Of a stretch of 64,000 bases of DNA, positions 54,312-62,918 are shown one piece after another; position 1 is the stretch's first letter, and each line of letters opens with the position of its first letter. The DNA comes from Candidatus Latescibacterota bacterium (GTDB lineage Bacteria; Krumholzibacteriota; Krumholzibacteriia; JACNKJ01). Under the pieces are notes generated by a model. The model searched no databases and was not told the DNA's origin. It saw nothing but the letters and a program-made list of their open reading frames with translations. The position numbers and the translations under genes are program-made. The DNA lies in contig JACKDC010000007.1 in NCBI GenBank assembly GCA_020633725.1, positions 4,870 through 68,869 of the forward strand, in the 5' to 3' direction.

Positions 54312-55594
54312 GCGCTGAAGTTGAGGGCCTGCAGGCCCTCGTAGCGGCCCTGCTCGCCGAGTTCCTCGGCGATGCGCAGCAATTCGTTGTACTTGGCGAC
54401 GCGATCGGTGCGGCAGAGGCTGCCGGTCTTGATCTGCCCTGCGTTCGTGGCCACGGCCACGTGGCTGATGGTCACGTCTTCGGTCTCGCCGCTCCGGTGG
54501 GAGATGACGTTGGTGTAGCCCGCGCGCTTGGCGGTCTCGATGCAGTCCAGCGTCTCCGTGAGCGTGCCGATCTGGTTCAGCTTGATGAGGATCGAGTTGG
54601 CGACGCCCTCGTCGATGCCGCGCACCAGCCGGTCGGTGTTGGTGACGAACAGGTCGTCGCCCACGAGCTGGATGCGCTCGCCCAGGCGCTGGGTGAGCAG
54701 GCGCCAGCCGGCCCAGTCGTCTTCGGCGAGGCCGTCCTCGATGCTGACGATGGGATAGCGCTGCACCAGGTCGGCGTAGTAGTCCACCAGGCCGGCGGCG
54801 TCGAGGCGTCGGCCGCCCTCGCCTTCCAGCACGTAGGCGCCGTTCTTGTAGAACTCGCTGGCGGCCGCGTCCATGGCCAGATGGATGTCCTCGCCCGGTC
54901 GGTAGCCGGCCTTCTCCACGGCCTGCAGGATCACCTGCAGCGCCTCCTCGTTGGAGCCGAGATTCGGCGCGAAGCCGCCCTCGTCGCCGACGGCCGTGGC
55001 CAGCCCACGCTCGGCGAGCACCTTCTTCAGCGAGTGGAAGACCTCGGCGCCCCAGCGCAGCCCGTTGGCGAAGTCGGGCGCGCCGGTGGGCATGATCATG
55101 AACTCCTGGATGTCCACGTTGTTGTCGGCGTGCTGGCCGCCGTTGAGGATGTTCATCATCGGGACGGGCAGCGTGCGTGCCGCCACGCCGCCGATGTACT
55201 GGTAGAAGGGCAGGTCGAGGAAGCTGCTCGCGGCCTTGGCCACGGCCAGGCTGACGCCGAGGATGGCGTTGGCGCCCAGCTTCTCCTTGTTGTAGGTGCC
55301 GTCGATGTCGAGCAGGACGGAGTCGATGTGCGCCTGGTCGAGCGCGTCCAGCTCGATCAGCTCGGGCCGGATCAGCTCGGTGACGTTCGCCACGGCCTTC
55401 AGCACGCCCTTGCCGCCGTAGCGCTGGGCGTCGCCGTCGCGAAGCTCGATGGCCTCGTGCTCGCCCGTCGAGGCGCCGGAGGGCACCGCCGCGCGACCCA
55501 CCGCGCCGCTGGCGAGATAGACCTCCACCTCCACGGTGGGGTTGCCCCGCGAGTCGAGGATTTCGCGGGCGAGGACCTCCTCGATGGCGCTCAT
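54308..55594 (-). CDS. eno: Enolase (phosphopyruvate hydratase)
   Basis: 428 residues. It interconverts 2-phosphoglycerate and phosphoenolpyruvate in glycolysis, with Mg2+. Diagnostic segments are ILDSRGNPTVEVEV, VPSGASTGEHEA, NILNGGQHADNNVD, GDEGGFAPN, SIEDGLAEDDW, IKLNQIGTLTET and SHRSGETED. The catalytic Lys and the metal Asp/Glu residues fall in these blocks. AAGGAG lies six bases before the ATG. It is co-transcribed with ftsB. Confidence 0.97.
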   Translation of the reverse strand: MSAIEEVLAREILDSRGNPTVEVEVYLASGAVGRAAVPSGASTGEHEAIELRDGDAQRYGGKGVLKAVANVTELIRPELIELDALDQAHIDSVLLDIDGTYNKEKLGANAILGVSLAVAKAASSFLDLPFYQYIGGVAARTLPVPMMNILNGGQHADNNVDIQEFMIMPTGAPDFANGLRWGAEVFHSLKKVLAERGLATAVGDEGGFAPNLGSNEEALQVILQAVEKAGYRPGEDIHLAMDAAASEFYKNGAYVLEGEGGRRLDAAGLVDYYADLVQRYPIVSIEDGLAEDDWAGWRLLTQRLGERIQLVGDDLFVTNTDRLVRGIDEGVANSILIKLNQIGTLTETLDCIETAKRAGYTNVISHRSGETEDVTISHVAVATNAGQIKTGSLCRTDRVAKYNELLRIAEELGEQGRYEGLQALNFSA

Positions 55595-55649
55595 GCGGCA
55601 CTCCTTCCCCCGGCCGCGCACCGCGCGGCGGCTGACGTTCGACGATCCG

Positions 55650-55678
55650 GTAATGACACTGGCCCCGGGGCAGGTCAA
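55650..55678 (-). promoter_or_regulatory. Promoter of eno-ftsB
   Basis: On the minus strand TTGACC (55673-55678), 17 bases, then CATTAC (55650-55655), 56 bases upstream of the eno ATG. Confidence 0.6.
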
Positions 55679-55688
55679 GGAAAATGCC

Positions 55689-56465
55689 CTACTCCCACGG
55701 GCGCCAGACACGCCGCAGCGACGACACCGGTTCCAGGGGTCGATTCGCCTCGCCGACGCCCGGCGGACCGAGCTCGAGACCCAGCGGACGCAGGGCTTCG
55801 CGCAGCCAGTAGCAGGCGTGAAGGGGCAGCAGGCCGCCCAGCCCCACGAGGAGGCCGAGCCCGCTGACCGCCAGCAGGAGCCCCAGCAACTGACGGCCGA
55901 GCCAGGCCGGCAGCAGACGGCGCGGCGAGCCCAGGAGCAGCCAGAGCGACAGCCGCGCCGCGTGGGCGGCGCCGCGCTCGCGCAGCAGCAGCAGCGGCAG
56001 GAAGACGAAGCCCCACACGCGGCTCAGCACCCAGAGCCAGAGGCCGCCCATGAGGGCCAGCCAGTCGCCGAGCTGACGGGGATCGCCCTCGGGTTCGAGC
56101 ATCCGCAGGACGACCGGCAGGAGCAGCAAGGCCAGAAGCAGTTCGCCGAGCGCCCAGGCCAGCAGCGGGGCGTAGCCGCGTCGGTCGGCGGCCAGCACCC
56201 GGAGTGACGGATCCCCGCCCCGCACCAGCTCCCCCGCGAAGCGCAGCGCGAGCCCGTGACTCCAGGGCGCAAGCAGCAGGGCCGCGAGGAGAAGCGCTCC
56301 TGCCCCGCCCCAGAAGAGTCCGGGCGGCGGGCCGTCCACGGGGATGAAGGTCACGAAGAGCGCCAGCAGCAGCAACGGCGTCGCGCGCAGGGTCGCCAGG
56401 ACCAGCAATGCGCCAACGCGGTCGTAGGCGAGCAGGAAAAAGCTTCGCAGGAGGGAAGCGCGCAT
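55689..56465 (-). CDS. Polytopic membrane protein of unknown function
   Basis: 258 residues from the ATG at 56465, with about six hydrophobic helices (VLATLRATPLLLLALFVTFI, ALLLAALLLAPWSHGLAL, LGELLLALLLLPVVLRML, WLWVLSRVWGFVFLPLLLL, GRQLLGLLLAVSGLGLL). The C-terminus is soluble. No family motif is recognised; the layout recalls DUF975/DUF624-type proteins. A GTG at 56477 gives four more residues, but GGAGG is better placed for the ATG. It is divergent from the second ECF sigma gene. Confidence 0.55.
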   Translation of the reverse strand: MRASLLRSFFLLAYDRVGALLVLATLRATPLLLLALFVTFIPVDGPPPGLFWGGAGALLLAALLLAPWSHGLALRFAGELVRGGDPSLRVLAADRRGYAPLLAWALGELLLALLLLPVVLRMLEPEGDPRQLGDWLALMGGLWLWVLSRVWGFVFLPLLLLRERGAAHAARLSLWLLLGSPRRLLPAWLGRQLLGLLLAVSGLGLLVGLGGLLPLHACYWLREALRPLGLELGPPGVGEANRPLEPVSSLRRVWRPWE

Positions 56466-56548
56466 TCTAGACTCCACCTCCGCCCCACGCGCGGGGACTG
56501 GCCGTCTGGAAACGCCCGGCCCGCTCGGCCGTAAGGAGAGTGAGACAG

Positions 56549-57121
56549 GTGAGCGCCGAGGACCGCGAGCTGATTCGCAGTTGCCTCCGCGGCGACCGCC
56601 GAGCCTACAAGACCCTCCTGGCGCGCTACCAGGACCCGATCTTCAACTATTGCCAGCGCATGATCAAGGACTCGGGCCAGGCCGAGGACATCGCCCAGGA
56701 GGCGCTGGTCCGGACGCTCACGCGGCTGGAGAACTATGACGAGCGCTACAGCTTCTCCGCCTGGGTCTTCAAGATCGCGACGAACCTGTGCATCGACCAC
56801 CTGCGCAAGGCCAAGCGCATCGCCTACTCCCTGGACCAGGAGCTCGACGGCAAGGACGGCAGCTTCCGCCGCGAGGTGGCGGCGCCGACGCCGGATCCTT
56901 CCCAGCGCGCCCTGGCGGCCGAGCAGATGCGCATGCTGGACGAGGCGGTGGCCGAGCTGCCGGAGCACTACCGGGCCATCCTGCTGCTCCGTCACCGGGA
57001 AGAGCTGAGCTACGAGGAGATCGCCCGCATCCTCGAGCTGCCCATCGGCACGGTGAAGATCCGCATCCACCGCGCCCGCGAGCAGATCAAACGGAGGTTG
57101 GATCGTGACGAGCTACTCTAA
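56549..57121 (+). CDS. ECF-family RNA polymerase sigma factor
   Basis: 190 residues from the GTG at 56549. Region 2 contains YQDPIFNYCQRMIKDSGQAEDIAQEALVR (in parts) and FSAWVFKIATNLCIDHLRK. Region 4 contains LPEHYRAILLLRHREELSYEEIARILELPIGTVKIRIHRAR (in parts). AAGGAGAG lies eight bases before this GTG; another GTG at 56540 is too close to it. TAGACT at 56468-56473 is a possible -10. The gene starts a four-gene run with a DUF4097 protein, a zinc-finger anti-sigma and a bactofilin-like membrane protein. Confidence 0.9.
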   Translation: MSAEDRELIRSCLRGDRRAYKTLLARYQDPIFNYCQRMIKDSGQAEDIAQEALVRTLTRLENYDERYSFSAWVFKIATNLCIDHLRKAKRIAYSLDQELDGKDGSFRREVAAPTPDPSQRALAAEQMRMLDEAVAELPEHYRAILLLRHREELSYEEIARILELPIGTVKIRIHRAREQIKRRLDRDELL

Positions 57122-58202
57122 ATGGAGACGTCCCCTGCGACTCGCCGTGGCCACGGCGGCACTGCTGCTCGCGGCCCAGGCCGCCAGCGCGGCCGAGGCG
57201 AGCCGCAGCGAGCAGCGCACGCTGGCGGCGAGGCAGCTGGCCATGCTCATCGTGGAGAATCCCGTGGGCGGTCTGGAGCTGCGCGGTGGCGAGGCCCGCG
57301 AGCTGGGCCTGGAGGCGCAGTTCCGCGTCGAGGGCTCCAGCACCGCGGCGGTCAAGCGGGTGATCGAGGCCCTGCGCATCGAGACCTTCGAGCAGGACGG
57401 CCGCCTGCGCGTCCGCCCGGTGCATGGCGATCGCGTCCTGGACAGCCCGCGGCCGAGCTGGCTGGACGGCGCGCGCGTCCGCGTGGACCTGCGCCTGCGG
57501 GTGCCCGCGGGCCTGCCGGTGGCGGCCAGCGTCACGCGCGACAAGCTCACGGTCGTCGGGCTGGACGAGGACGTCGTCCTGGCAGCCACCAGCGGTGAGG
57601 TCGCGGTGCGCGAACTGAAGGGCGATCTCGAGCTGGGCGTGACCAGCGCCCGGGTGCGGGTGGAGCAGGTGGCCGGCGACGTGAACGTCACCGCCACCAG
57701 CGGCGACCTCGACCTGCGCCGCGTGGGCGGCGACGCCACCCTGAACACGATCACCGGCAAGGTGCGGGTGGAGGACGTGGACGGTGACCTCGAGGTCGAG
57801 TCCGGCGGGGGCACCCTGACCCTGCTGGGCGTCCGGGGGCGGCAGGACGTCATCAGCGCCAGCGGCGACGTGGCCATCCGCGATCCGGGCGGGGACATCA
57901 AAGTCAACTGCGCCAACGGCGACCTCAGCGTCTTCGGGCTGGGGAGCGCCGACGAGGGGAACGACGTGTTCCTCGCGAGTTCCAGCGGCGACGTGGAGAT
58001 CCTTCTGCTGCCCGAAGCGTCCTTCCACCTGGACCTGGCCACGGACCTGGGGACCATGCAGCTCCGCCTGCCGCTGGCCGTGGAGGACGTCTCCCGCCGT
58101 CACGTGGCCGGCACCCTGGCGGACGGAAAGGGTCGACTGCAGATTGTAACCGCCACCGGAGACATCCGTATCACGCTCGACGCGAACTCAGGTCGAGACT
58201 GA
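57105..58202 (+). CDS. Secreted DUF4097 beta-helix (putative adhesin-like) protein
   Basis: 365 residues. A signal peptide (RLAVATAALLLAAQAASA) precedes a domain of repeating short strands (VAVRELKGDLELGVTSARVRV in parts, VNVTATSGDLDLRRVGGDATLN in parts, DVISASGDVAIRDPGGDIKV in parts). The recurring T/S-SGDV/L turns every 18-22 residues are typical of DUF4097 right-handed beta-helices. The GTG at 57105 has GGAGG seven bases upstream and overlaps the sigma gene by 17 bases. Its place between sigma and anti-sigma suggests an envelope target or sensor of this ECF system (inference). Confidence 0.82.
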   Translation: MTSYSKWRRPLRLAVATAALLLAAQAASAAEASRSEQRTLAARQLAMLIVENPVGGLELRGGEARELGLEAQFRVEGSSTAAVKRVIEALRIETFEQDGRLRVRPVHGDRVLDSPRPSWLDGARVRVDLRLRVPAGLPVAASVTRDKLTVVGLDEDVVLAATSGEVAVRELKGDLELGVTSARVRVEQVAGDVNVTATSGDLDLRRVGGDATLNTITGKVRVEDVDGDLEVESGGGTLTLLGVRGRQDVISASGDVAIRDPGGDIKVNCANGDLSVFGLGSADEGNDVFLASSSGDVEILLLPEASFHLDLATDLGTMQLRLPLAVEDVSRRHVAGTLADGKGRLQIVTATGDIRITLDANSGRD

Positions 58203-58216
58203 CAGGAGCGGCGACC

Positions 58217-58882
58217 ATGGCACGGGACAAGGGCAGAACACGTTGCGAGTCGGTCAGGGATTCCCTGCCCGACTACCTGGAGGGCAGGCTCTCGGCCGCG
58301 CTCCGGGGCCCGCTGCGCGCCCATCTCCAGCGCTGTCCGTCCTGCCGCCGCGCCCACGACCGGGAGCGACGCCTCTACCAGCTGCTCGGCGACATGCCGC
58401 GAGTTTCGGCCCCCTCCTCCCTGGCCGACAGCGTCCTGGCGGCGGTCTTCGCCCAGGTGCCGCTCCGCGAGCGCGTGGCGCCCGCGCCCGCGCGCGCCGT
58501 CGGCTGGCGCCAGTGGACCCTGCTGCCGGTGGCGATCCTGATGCTGGGGATGATCCTCGGGCTGTGGATGGAGACGGCCGACCGCGCGCGCCTGCAGAGC
58601 ACCGCCGCCTCCGCCCTGGTGGAGGGAAGCCGCGAACTCAGCGGTGCGCTCAGCCTGCTCGAAGGACTGCGCAGCGCCGCCGATCAGATGAGCTACCCCG
58701 TCCGCGAGAAGGCGGCCTCCCTGCTGCGCGTCGAACGCACGCTGCGCGGCGTGCTCCCGCTGGGGACGACATTCCTGATTCTGCTTGTCGCCTGCGGTCC
58801 GGCCGTGCTTGTCTTCACCCTCTATCGCATCCGGCTCAAGGGAGTTCTGTCCAATGTCCTCGTCCATCCGACGCTCCGCTAG
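58217..58882 (+). CDS. Zinc-finger anti-sigma factor (membrane-anchored)
   Basis: 221 residues. The N-terminal anti-sigma zinc finger reads CESVRDSLPDYLEGRLS...HLQRCPSC (H-x3-C-x2-C plus an upstream Cys). A transmembrane helix lies at about 100-117 (LLPVAILMLGMILGLW), and a second at about 185-205 (TTFLILLVACGPAVLVFTLY), so both ends would be cytosolic. AGGAG precedes the ATG. It overlaps the next gene by 29 bases. It would hold the upstream sigma factor inactive at the membrane. Confidence 0.82.
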   Translation: MARDKGRTRCESVRDSLPDYLEGRLSAALRGPLRAHLQRCPSCRRAHDRERRLYQLLGDMPRVSAPSSLADSVLAAVFAQVPLRERVAPAPARAVGWRQWTLLPVAILMLGMILGLWMETADRARLQSTAASALVEGSRELSGALSLLEGLRSAADQMSYPVREKAASLLRVERTLRGVLPLGTTFLILLVACGPAVLVFTLYRIRLKGVLSNVLVHPTLR

Positions 58883-59948
58883 GCGAGCCCTGCTCGCCCT
58901 GGCCGTGGCGCTCGGGCCGACGGCCGCCGTGGCCCAGTCGGCCGACGCGCCGGCCGACAGCGGCAGCGCCGATGGACTCGTCCAGGAAATCATCATCGAC
59001 GACTCGGGGATCATCCTCAAGGAGGGTGATCACGAGGTGCAGCTCCCCGGCGAGGAGGACGGCAAGCGCCGGCTGCACGTGCGCGTCGACACCACGACCC
59101 GCGACGAGGAAACCTTCGCCACCGACGACGAGCAGGTCACCTTCGGCCGCGACGTCACGGTGGAGAGCGACGAGATCGTCCACAACGACCTGGTGATCCT
59201 CTTCGGCGACCTGGAGATCTACGGCGAGGTGGTGGGGAACATCGTCGTCGTGATGGGCGACGTCTACGTCCACGACGGCGCCGTCGTCACCGGCGACGTC
59301 CTGGTGGTGGGCGGCGAGGTCGAGCGCGAAGAGGGCGCGCGGATCGTCGGCGAGGTGACGCGCACCAGCAGCCGGCTCGGACACCTGTTCACCGACGACT
59401 GGCGCGCGCGCGATCTCAGCTGGCTGCACCGCGAGCGCTACGGCGCCGGCGGCGCCGTGCTCAAGCTCGTGGAGTTCCTCGTCCTGGCCCTGGCCGGCAG
59501 CCTGCTGCTGGCGCCGCGCCTGCCCCGCTTCACCGCCGGACTGCGACGCAAGCCCGGCAAGAGCATCCTGCTGGGTGTGCTCAGCCTTCTCGCCGCGCTG
59601 CTCCTGGTGGTGCCGGCCGCGCTGCTGCTGATCCTCCTGCTGCTCACGGTGGTCGGCATCCCCGTGGCGGTGCTGGTGGTTCTCGCGCTCGTCGGGGTGG
59701 GCTTCGTGGCCTGGCTGATTCCGCTCTACACCTTCTCCCGCTACACCTTCGAGGCCCGCGGGATGAATCGCTACCTCTCGGTGACGCTCTGGGCGGGCAT
59801 CTACTGGCTCCTCCACATGCTGGGCGCCGGACTCGGCCCGGTCGGAGGGCTGGTGACCACGATCGAGGCGGTCGCGTGGCTGTTTGGCCTCGGAGCGCTG
59901 GTGCTGACACGGCTGGGTTCGCGGCACGTCCTCGCCGATCCGTCCTGA
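58854..59948 (+). CDS. Membrane protein with signal peptide and bactofilin-like beta repeats
   Basis: 364 residues from the ATG at 58854 (AGGGAG upstream). A signal peptide (ALLALAVALGPTAAVAQ) is followed by about 90 residues of short beta repeats (DLVILFGDLEIYGEV, NIVVVMGDVYVHDGAVV, DVLVVGGEVEREEGARI) like the polymer-forming bactofilin fold. Four or five transmembrane helices then cover about 200-355. Here the beta repeats would lie outside the cytoplasm, unlike classical cytosolic bactofilins. It is the last gene of the second ECF operon. Confidence 0.75.
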   Translation: MSSSIRRSARRALLALAVALGPTAAVAQSADAPADSGSADGLVQEIIIDDSGIILKEGDHEVQLPGEEDGKRRLHVRVDTTTRDEETFATDDEQVTFGRDVTVESDEIVHNDLVILFGDLEIYGEVVGNIVVVMGDVYVHDGAVVTGDVLVVGGEVEREEGARIVGEVTRTSSRLGHLFTDDWRARDLSWLHRERYGAGGAVLKLVEFLVLALAGSLLLAPRLPRFTAGLRRKPGKSILLGVLSLLAALLLVVPAALLLILLLLTVVGIPVAVLVVLALVGVGFVAWLIPLYTFSRYTFEARGMNRYLSVTLWAGIYWLLHMLGAGLGPVGGLVTTIEAVAWLFGLGALVLTRLGSRHVLADPS

Positions 59949-59954
59949 TTCATC

Positions 59955-59983
59955 TGGTCAATTGGCGCGGCCCTCGCTAGCTT
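59955..59983 (+). promoter_or_regulatory. Promoter of the Omp85-like gene, apparently leaderless
   Basis: TGGTCA (59955-59960), 17 bases, then TAGCTT (59978-59983). The expected transcription start, about seven bases on, coincides with the GTG start codon at 59990. No ribosome-binding site is present. Confidence 0.45.
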
Positions 59984-59989
59984 CCGGGC

Positions 59990-61381
59990 GTGTGTGACGC
60001 TTCCTCATTCCATCGATTCCTGGCGCGCGCGACGCTGCTGACGGCGGTGCTGGCGAGCGCTCTGCCTGCCGCCTGCCCGGCCGGCGGACTGGCCGATGCC
60101 CTGGGGAAGGATGGCGTCCACCTGCCGGGCATGGACTACGCGCCCGAGGACGCCGAGGCGATGCGCGGCTGGCTCGTGCAGGAGATCGTCCTCGTGGGCA
60201 ATCTCCGCACGCGCGACGAGACCGTGTTGCGCGAGCTGTTCCTCCAGCCCGGCGACGCCTTCGATCCCGAACTGCTCGGACGCGACCTGCGCTTCCTGCG
60301 CGGGCTGCGGCTCTTCGCCGCCGTGGGGGTCACCGTGCGCCCGGACTCGGGCGGGGTCTATCTCACCTACTTCCTGGTGGAGCGCGGCGACCTGCGCTGG
60401 GGCCTGGTCTACCCGGTGGCCGAGTTCCGCAACGACCAGCTGCGGCTGGGTGGCGTCTACCGGCACCGCAGCCTGCTGGGGGGGCGCGAGGACCTCTGGC
60501 TCGAGTACTCGGCGGGCTGGGAGCAGCGAGCCCGCGTGAGCATCGGACGCCCCTGGCTCGGCAGCTATCCAATCGAGCACGGTCTGAGCTATCGGATCGT
60601 CGACCGCGCGGACGGCGACCAGTTCCACCTGGAGCGGGCCTCGCTCAGCTTCTGGCTGTCCCTGAGCCGGCGACGTCCGCTGGAGCACCGCTTCCTCTTC
60701 AGCCTGGGCTGGGGCGAGCGCCGCTTCCTGGTCGAGGACAGCCGGCACTACGAGCAGTTCAGCTCCGTCACCCTGGGCTACTCCCACGACAGCCGCGACA
60801 GCTTCGTGCGCCCGGCCAGCGGCGGCCTGCTGGAGCTCACGGGCACGCTCTACGATCCGATCCTCGGCAGCAGCGTCTACCTGCGGCAGGTGGGGGTGCT
60901 GGCGACGCGCTACCATCCCCTCGGCGGCTGGGTCGCCGCCGGGGGCATGGCGGCCGTGAACCGCTGGGGAGACCTCTTCTATCGCGGCGTGACATCGCTC
61001 GGCGGACTCGAATCGGTGCGCGGCTTCGGCGAGTCGAGCGTGGACGGCTGGGAGGGCGCGGACGGTCCCCACGGTCCCCGCGGCCGCAACAGCCTGGTGG
61101 CCCGCGTCGAGCTGCGCCACGACCTCCTGCCGCCCTTCACCGTGAACCTGCCGGTGATCGGGGTGGTGGACGTCCAGACCGAGGGCGCGCTCTTCACGGA
61201 CGCGGGCTGGCTCTGGAGCCGCGACCGTTTTCTGCTACCCCTCGGCGCGCGCGCGCGCCTGCACAGCGGCGGGGGCGCGCTGCGGCTCTACACCCCGGTG
61301 GGGGACGTCGTCCGCCTCGAGCTGGGCATCGGCGAAGGCGGCAAGGCGGAGCTGCACCTGGGCAGCGGGATGCGCTTCTAG
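59990..61381 (+). CDS. Omp85/BamA-type outer-membrane barrel protein with one POTRA domain
   Basis: 463 residues. A signal peptide (about 1-32) precedes one POTRA-like domain (about 62-130: VQEIVLVGNLRTRDETVLRE, LLGRDLRFLRGLRLFAAVGV). A C-terminal beta-barrel of about 320 residues ends in Phe, as outer-membrane barrels do. The LGYSHDSRD...RPASGG segment and VRGF (in LESVRGFGESS) match the Omp85 barrel with its conserved VRGF loop. A single POTRA and the small size suggest a TamA-, FhaC- or patatin-associated type rather than BamA itself. The GTG at 59990 has no ribosome-binding site. Confidence 0.82.
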   Translation: MCDASSFHRFLARATLLTAVLASALPAACPAGGLADALGKDGVHLPGMDYAPEDAEAMRGWLVQEIVLVGNLRTRDETVLRELFLQPGDAFDPELLGRDLRFLRGLRLFAAVGVTVRPDSGGVYLTYFLVERGDLRWGLVYPVAEFRNDQLRLGGVYRHRSLLGGREDLWLEYSAGWEQRARVSIGRPWLGSYPIEHGLSYRIVDRADGDQFHLERASLSFWLSLSRRRPLEHRFLFSLGWGERRFLVEDSRHYEQFSSVTLGYSHDSRDSFVRPASGGLLELTGTLYDPILGSSVYLRQVGVLATRYHPLGGWVAAGGMAAVNRWGDLFYRGVTSLGGLESVRGFGESSVDGWEGADGPHGPRGRNSLVARVELRHDLLPPFTVNLPVIGVVDVQTEGALFTDAGWLWSRDRFLLPLGARARLHSGGGALRLYTPVGDVVRLELGIGEGGKAELHLGSGMRF

Positions 61382-61405
61382 GCAGGATCGGGAGCCATCG
61401 GGCGC

Positions 61406-61423
61406 CTGGGGCATTTGCCCCAG
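61406..61423. other. Perfect hairpin after the Omp85-like gene
   Basis: CTGGGGCATTTGCCCCAG forms an 8-base stem, 25 bases after the stop, and outer GGAGC/GCTCC bases can extend it. No T run follows, so it is not a classical terminator. The rest of the 291-base gap (61382-61672) shows no gene; TTGGAC at about 61434 is a weak -35 candidate. Confidence 0.45.
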
Positions 61424-61672
61424 TGCTCCCGTGTTGGACCCCGGACGCGGAATCCCTTTCATTGCAATCCGTTGAAGCCACAGCTCGCGCGGCGACCGGG
61501 GGTTTTGCCCCAGGGCGGGCTCCTGGCGCGCCGCCGCCCCGAGGGCGCTTTCCGGCCTCGACGGCGGCTTTTCCCGGCCGGGAGGGCCATCCCCGGCGGC
61601 GGTGCCTCGCGCAAGCGCAGCGCGGAACGCCGGTTGCGGAATCCTGTGCGGACGCCAGCGCAGGAGCCGCAA

Positions 61673-62752
61673 GTGAGCCATTTGCCCCCCCTGACCTCCA
61701 GCCAGCCAGCCCGCCGCCGGACCTCCCGCCGGTTGGCGGGTGTTGCGCTCCTGCTGCTGGCGTCCCCTCCTGTCCTCGCCCGGGCCGACGCGGTCGGCGA
61801 CGTCGCGCTGAGCATGGCTCTCGGCGGCGGGCGCATGGCGCAGGTCTACCCCGCCGAGTACGTGCTCCATCACTGGGTCGTGCGCGACGGCGCGCGGGCC
61901 TGGCTCGACCTGCCGGGCTACGGGCGCGTCGAGCTGCTGCTCCCCGCCTCCGAGGGCGGCGACGGCGCCGAGGCCTACCATCCCCACGACGCCGGCGTGG
62001 CCTTCGATGCCCTGCTGGCCGTGGATGCCCCCGGGCTGCTCGGCGAGCTCTCCATTTACTGCCTGCCCTACCCGCGCGCGGGGCTCACCGGCAGCTCGGC
62101 GGCCGGCGATCGCATCTTTCTGAGCCCCGGCGTGACCCGTTACCCGGCCGAGGTCACCCACATGGTGACCACCCACGAGCTCGGTCACGTCGTGCACAAC
62201 CAGCTGCTGCCCGACGAGGACGCGCGGGGCTGGCGCGAGTACCGCGAGCTGCGGGGCATCACCGACACGGCCGTCTACAGCGAGACGGCCCAGCACTGCG
62301 ACCGCCCGCACGAGATCTTCGCCGAGGACTTCCGCTATCTCTTCGGCGGCACGCTGGCCAACTACAGCAACAGCATCGAGAACGCGGCCCTGCCGCTGCC
62401 CGACGCCGTGGACGGCCTGCGCGCGTTCATGCTGGCGCTCGGCCTCGGCAAGGACCGCCCCGTCGCCCTCGCCCTGGCCGCGCGCAACTTCCCCAATCCC
62501 TTCAACCCCGAGACGCGCCTGGCGCTCGAGGCCGACGCCGAGGCCGTGGGCCGTCCGCTCGCCATCGACGTCTACGACGCCGCCGGCCGCCACGTCCGCC
62601 GGCTCTTCTCCGGGCGCCTCGAGACCCTGCGGTTCGAGCTGCAGTGGGACGGCCGCGACGACCGCGGCGCGACCCTCCCCTCGGGCGCCTACTTCGCACG
62701 CATTCGGCTGGGCGACGCGCGCCTCAGCCACAAGATGCTCCTGATCGGCTAG
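61673..62752 (+). CDS. Secreted HExxH zinc-metallopeptidase-like protein with C-terminal sorting module
   Basis: 359 residues from the GTG at 61673, which has AGGAG six bases upstream. The N-terminus is a signal peptide (RLAGVALLLLASPPVLARA). The central domain contains TTHELGHVVHNQL, a gluzincin-type HExxH zinc site, with a downstream acidic HEIFAEDFRYLF that could supply the third ligand (Glu). Residues 280-359 are the FlgD/T9SS-like module (FPNPFNPETRLAL, VYDAAGRHV, WDGRDDRG). The function is probably extracellular peptide cleavage, but the family is not identified. The frame extends upstream to 61415 without a convincing start. Confidence 0.75.
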   Translation: MSHLPPLTSSQPARRRTSRRLAGVALLLLASPPVLARADAVGDVALSMALGGGRMAQVYPAEYVLHHWVVRDGARAWLDLPGYGRVELLLPASEGGDGAEAYHPHDAGVAFDALLAVDAPGLLGELSIYCLPYPRAGLTGSSAAGDRIFLSPGVTRYPAEVTHMVTTHELGHVVHNQLLPDEDARGWREYRELRGITDTAVYSETAQHCDRPHEIFAEDFRYLFGGTLANYSNSIENAALPLPDAVDGLRAFMLALGLGKDRPVALALAARNFPNPFNPETRLALEADAEAVGRPLAIDVYDAAGRHVRRLFSGRLETLRFELQWDGRDDRGATLPSGAYFARIRLGDARLSHKMLLIG

Positions 62753-62773
62753 CCTCCTCCTGTCGGTCCCCCT

Positions 62774-62808
62774 GGCGCCGCTCCCTCCTCCGGGGGCGGC
62801 GCCTTTTT
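62774..62808 (+). terminator. Rho-independent terminator after the metallopeptidase-like gene
   Basis: GGCGCCGC (62774-62781) pairs with GCGGCGCC (62796-62803) around a 14-base loop, and five T follow. It lies 21 bases after the stop codon. Confidence 0.88.
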
Positions 62809-62853
62809 GCGCGCCCGTCGTGAAGCGGAGCTAACGCTCTGTTTTCCAATGCG

Positions 62854-62882
62854 TTGACACCCCCCGCGCGCCGGCCTACCTT
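62854..62882 (+). promoter_or_regulatory. ispH promoter
   Basis: A perfect TTGACA (62854-62859), 17 bases, then TACCTT (62877-62882), 36 bases upstream of the GTG start. GGGAGG is placed four bases before that GTG. Confidence 0.75.
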
Positions 62883-62918
62883 GGGGTCACCGACGGCGCC
62901 CACACCCGGGAGGTCCCC

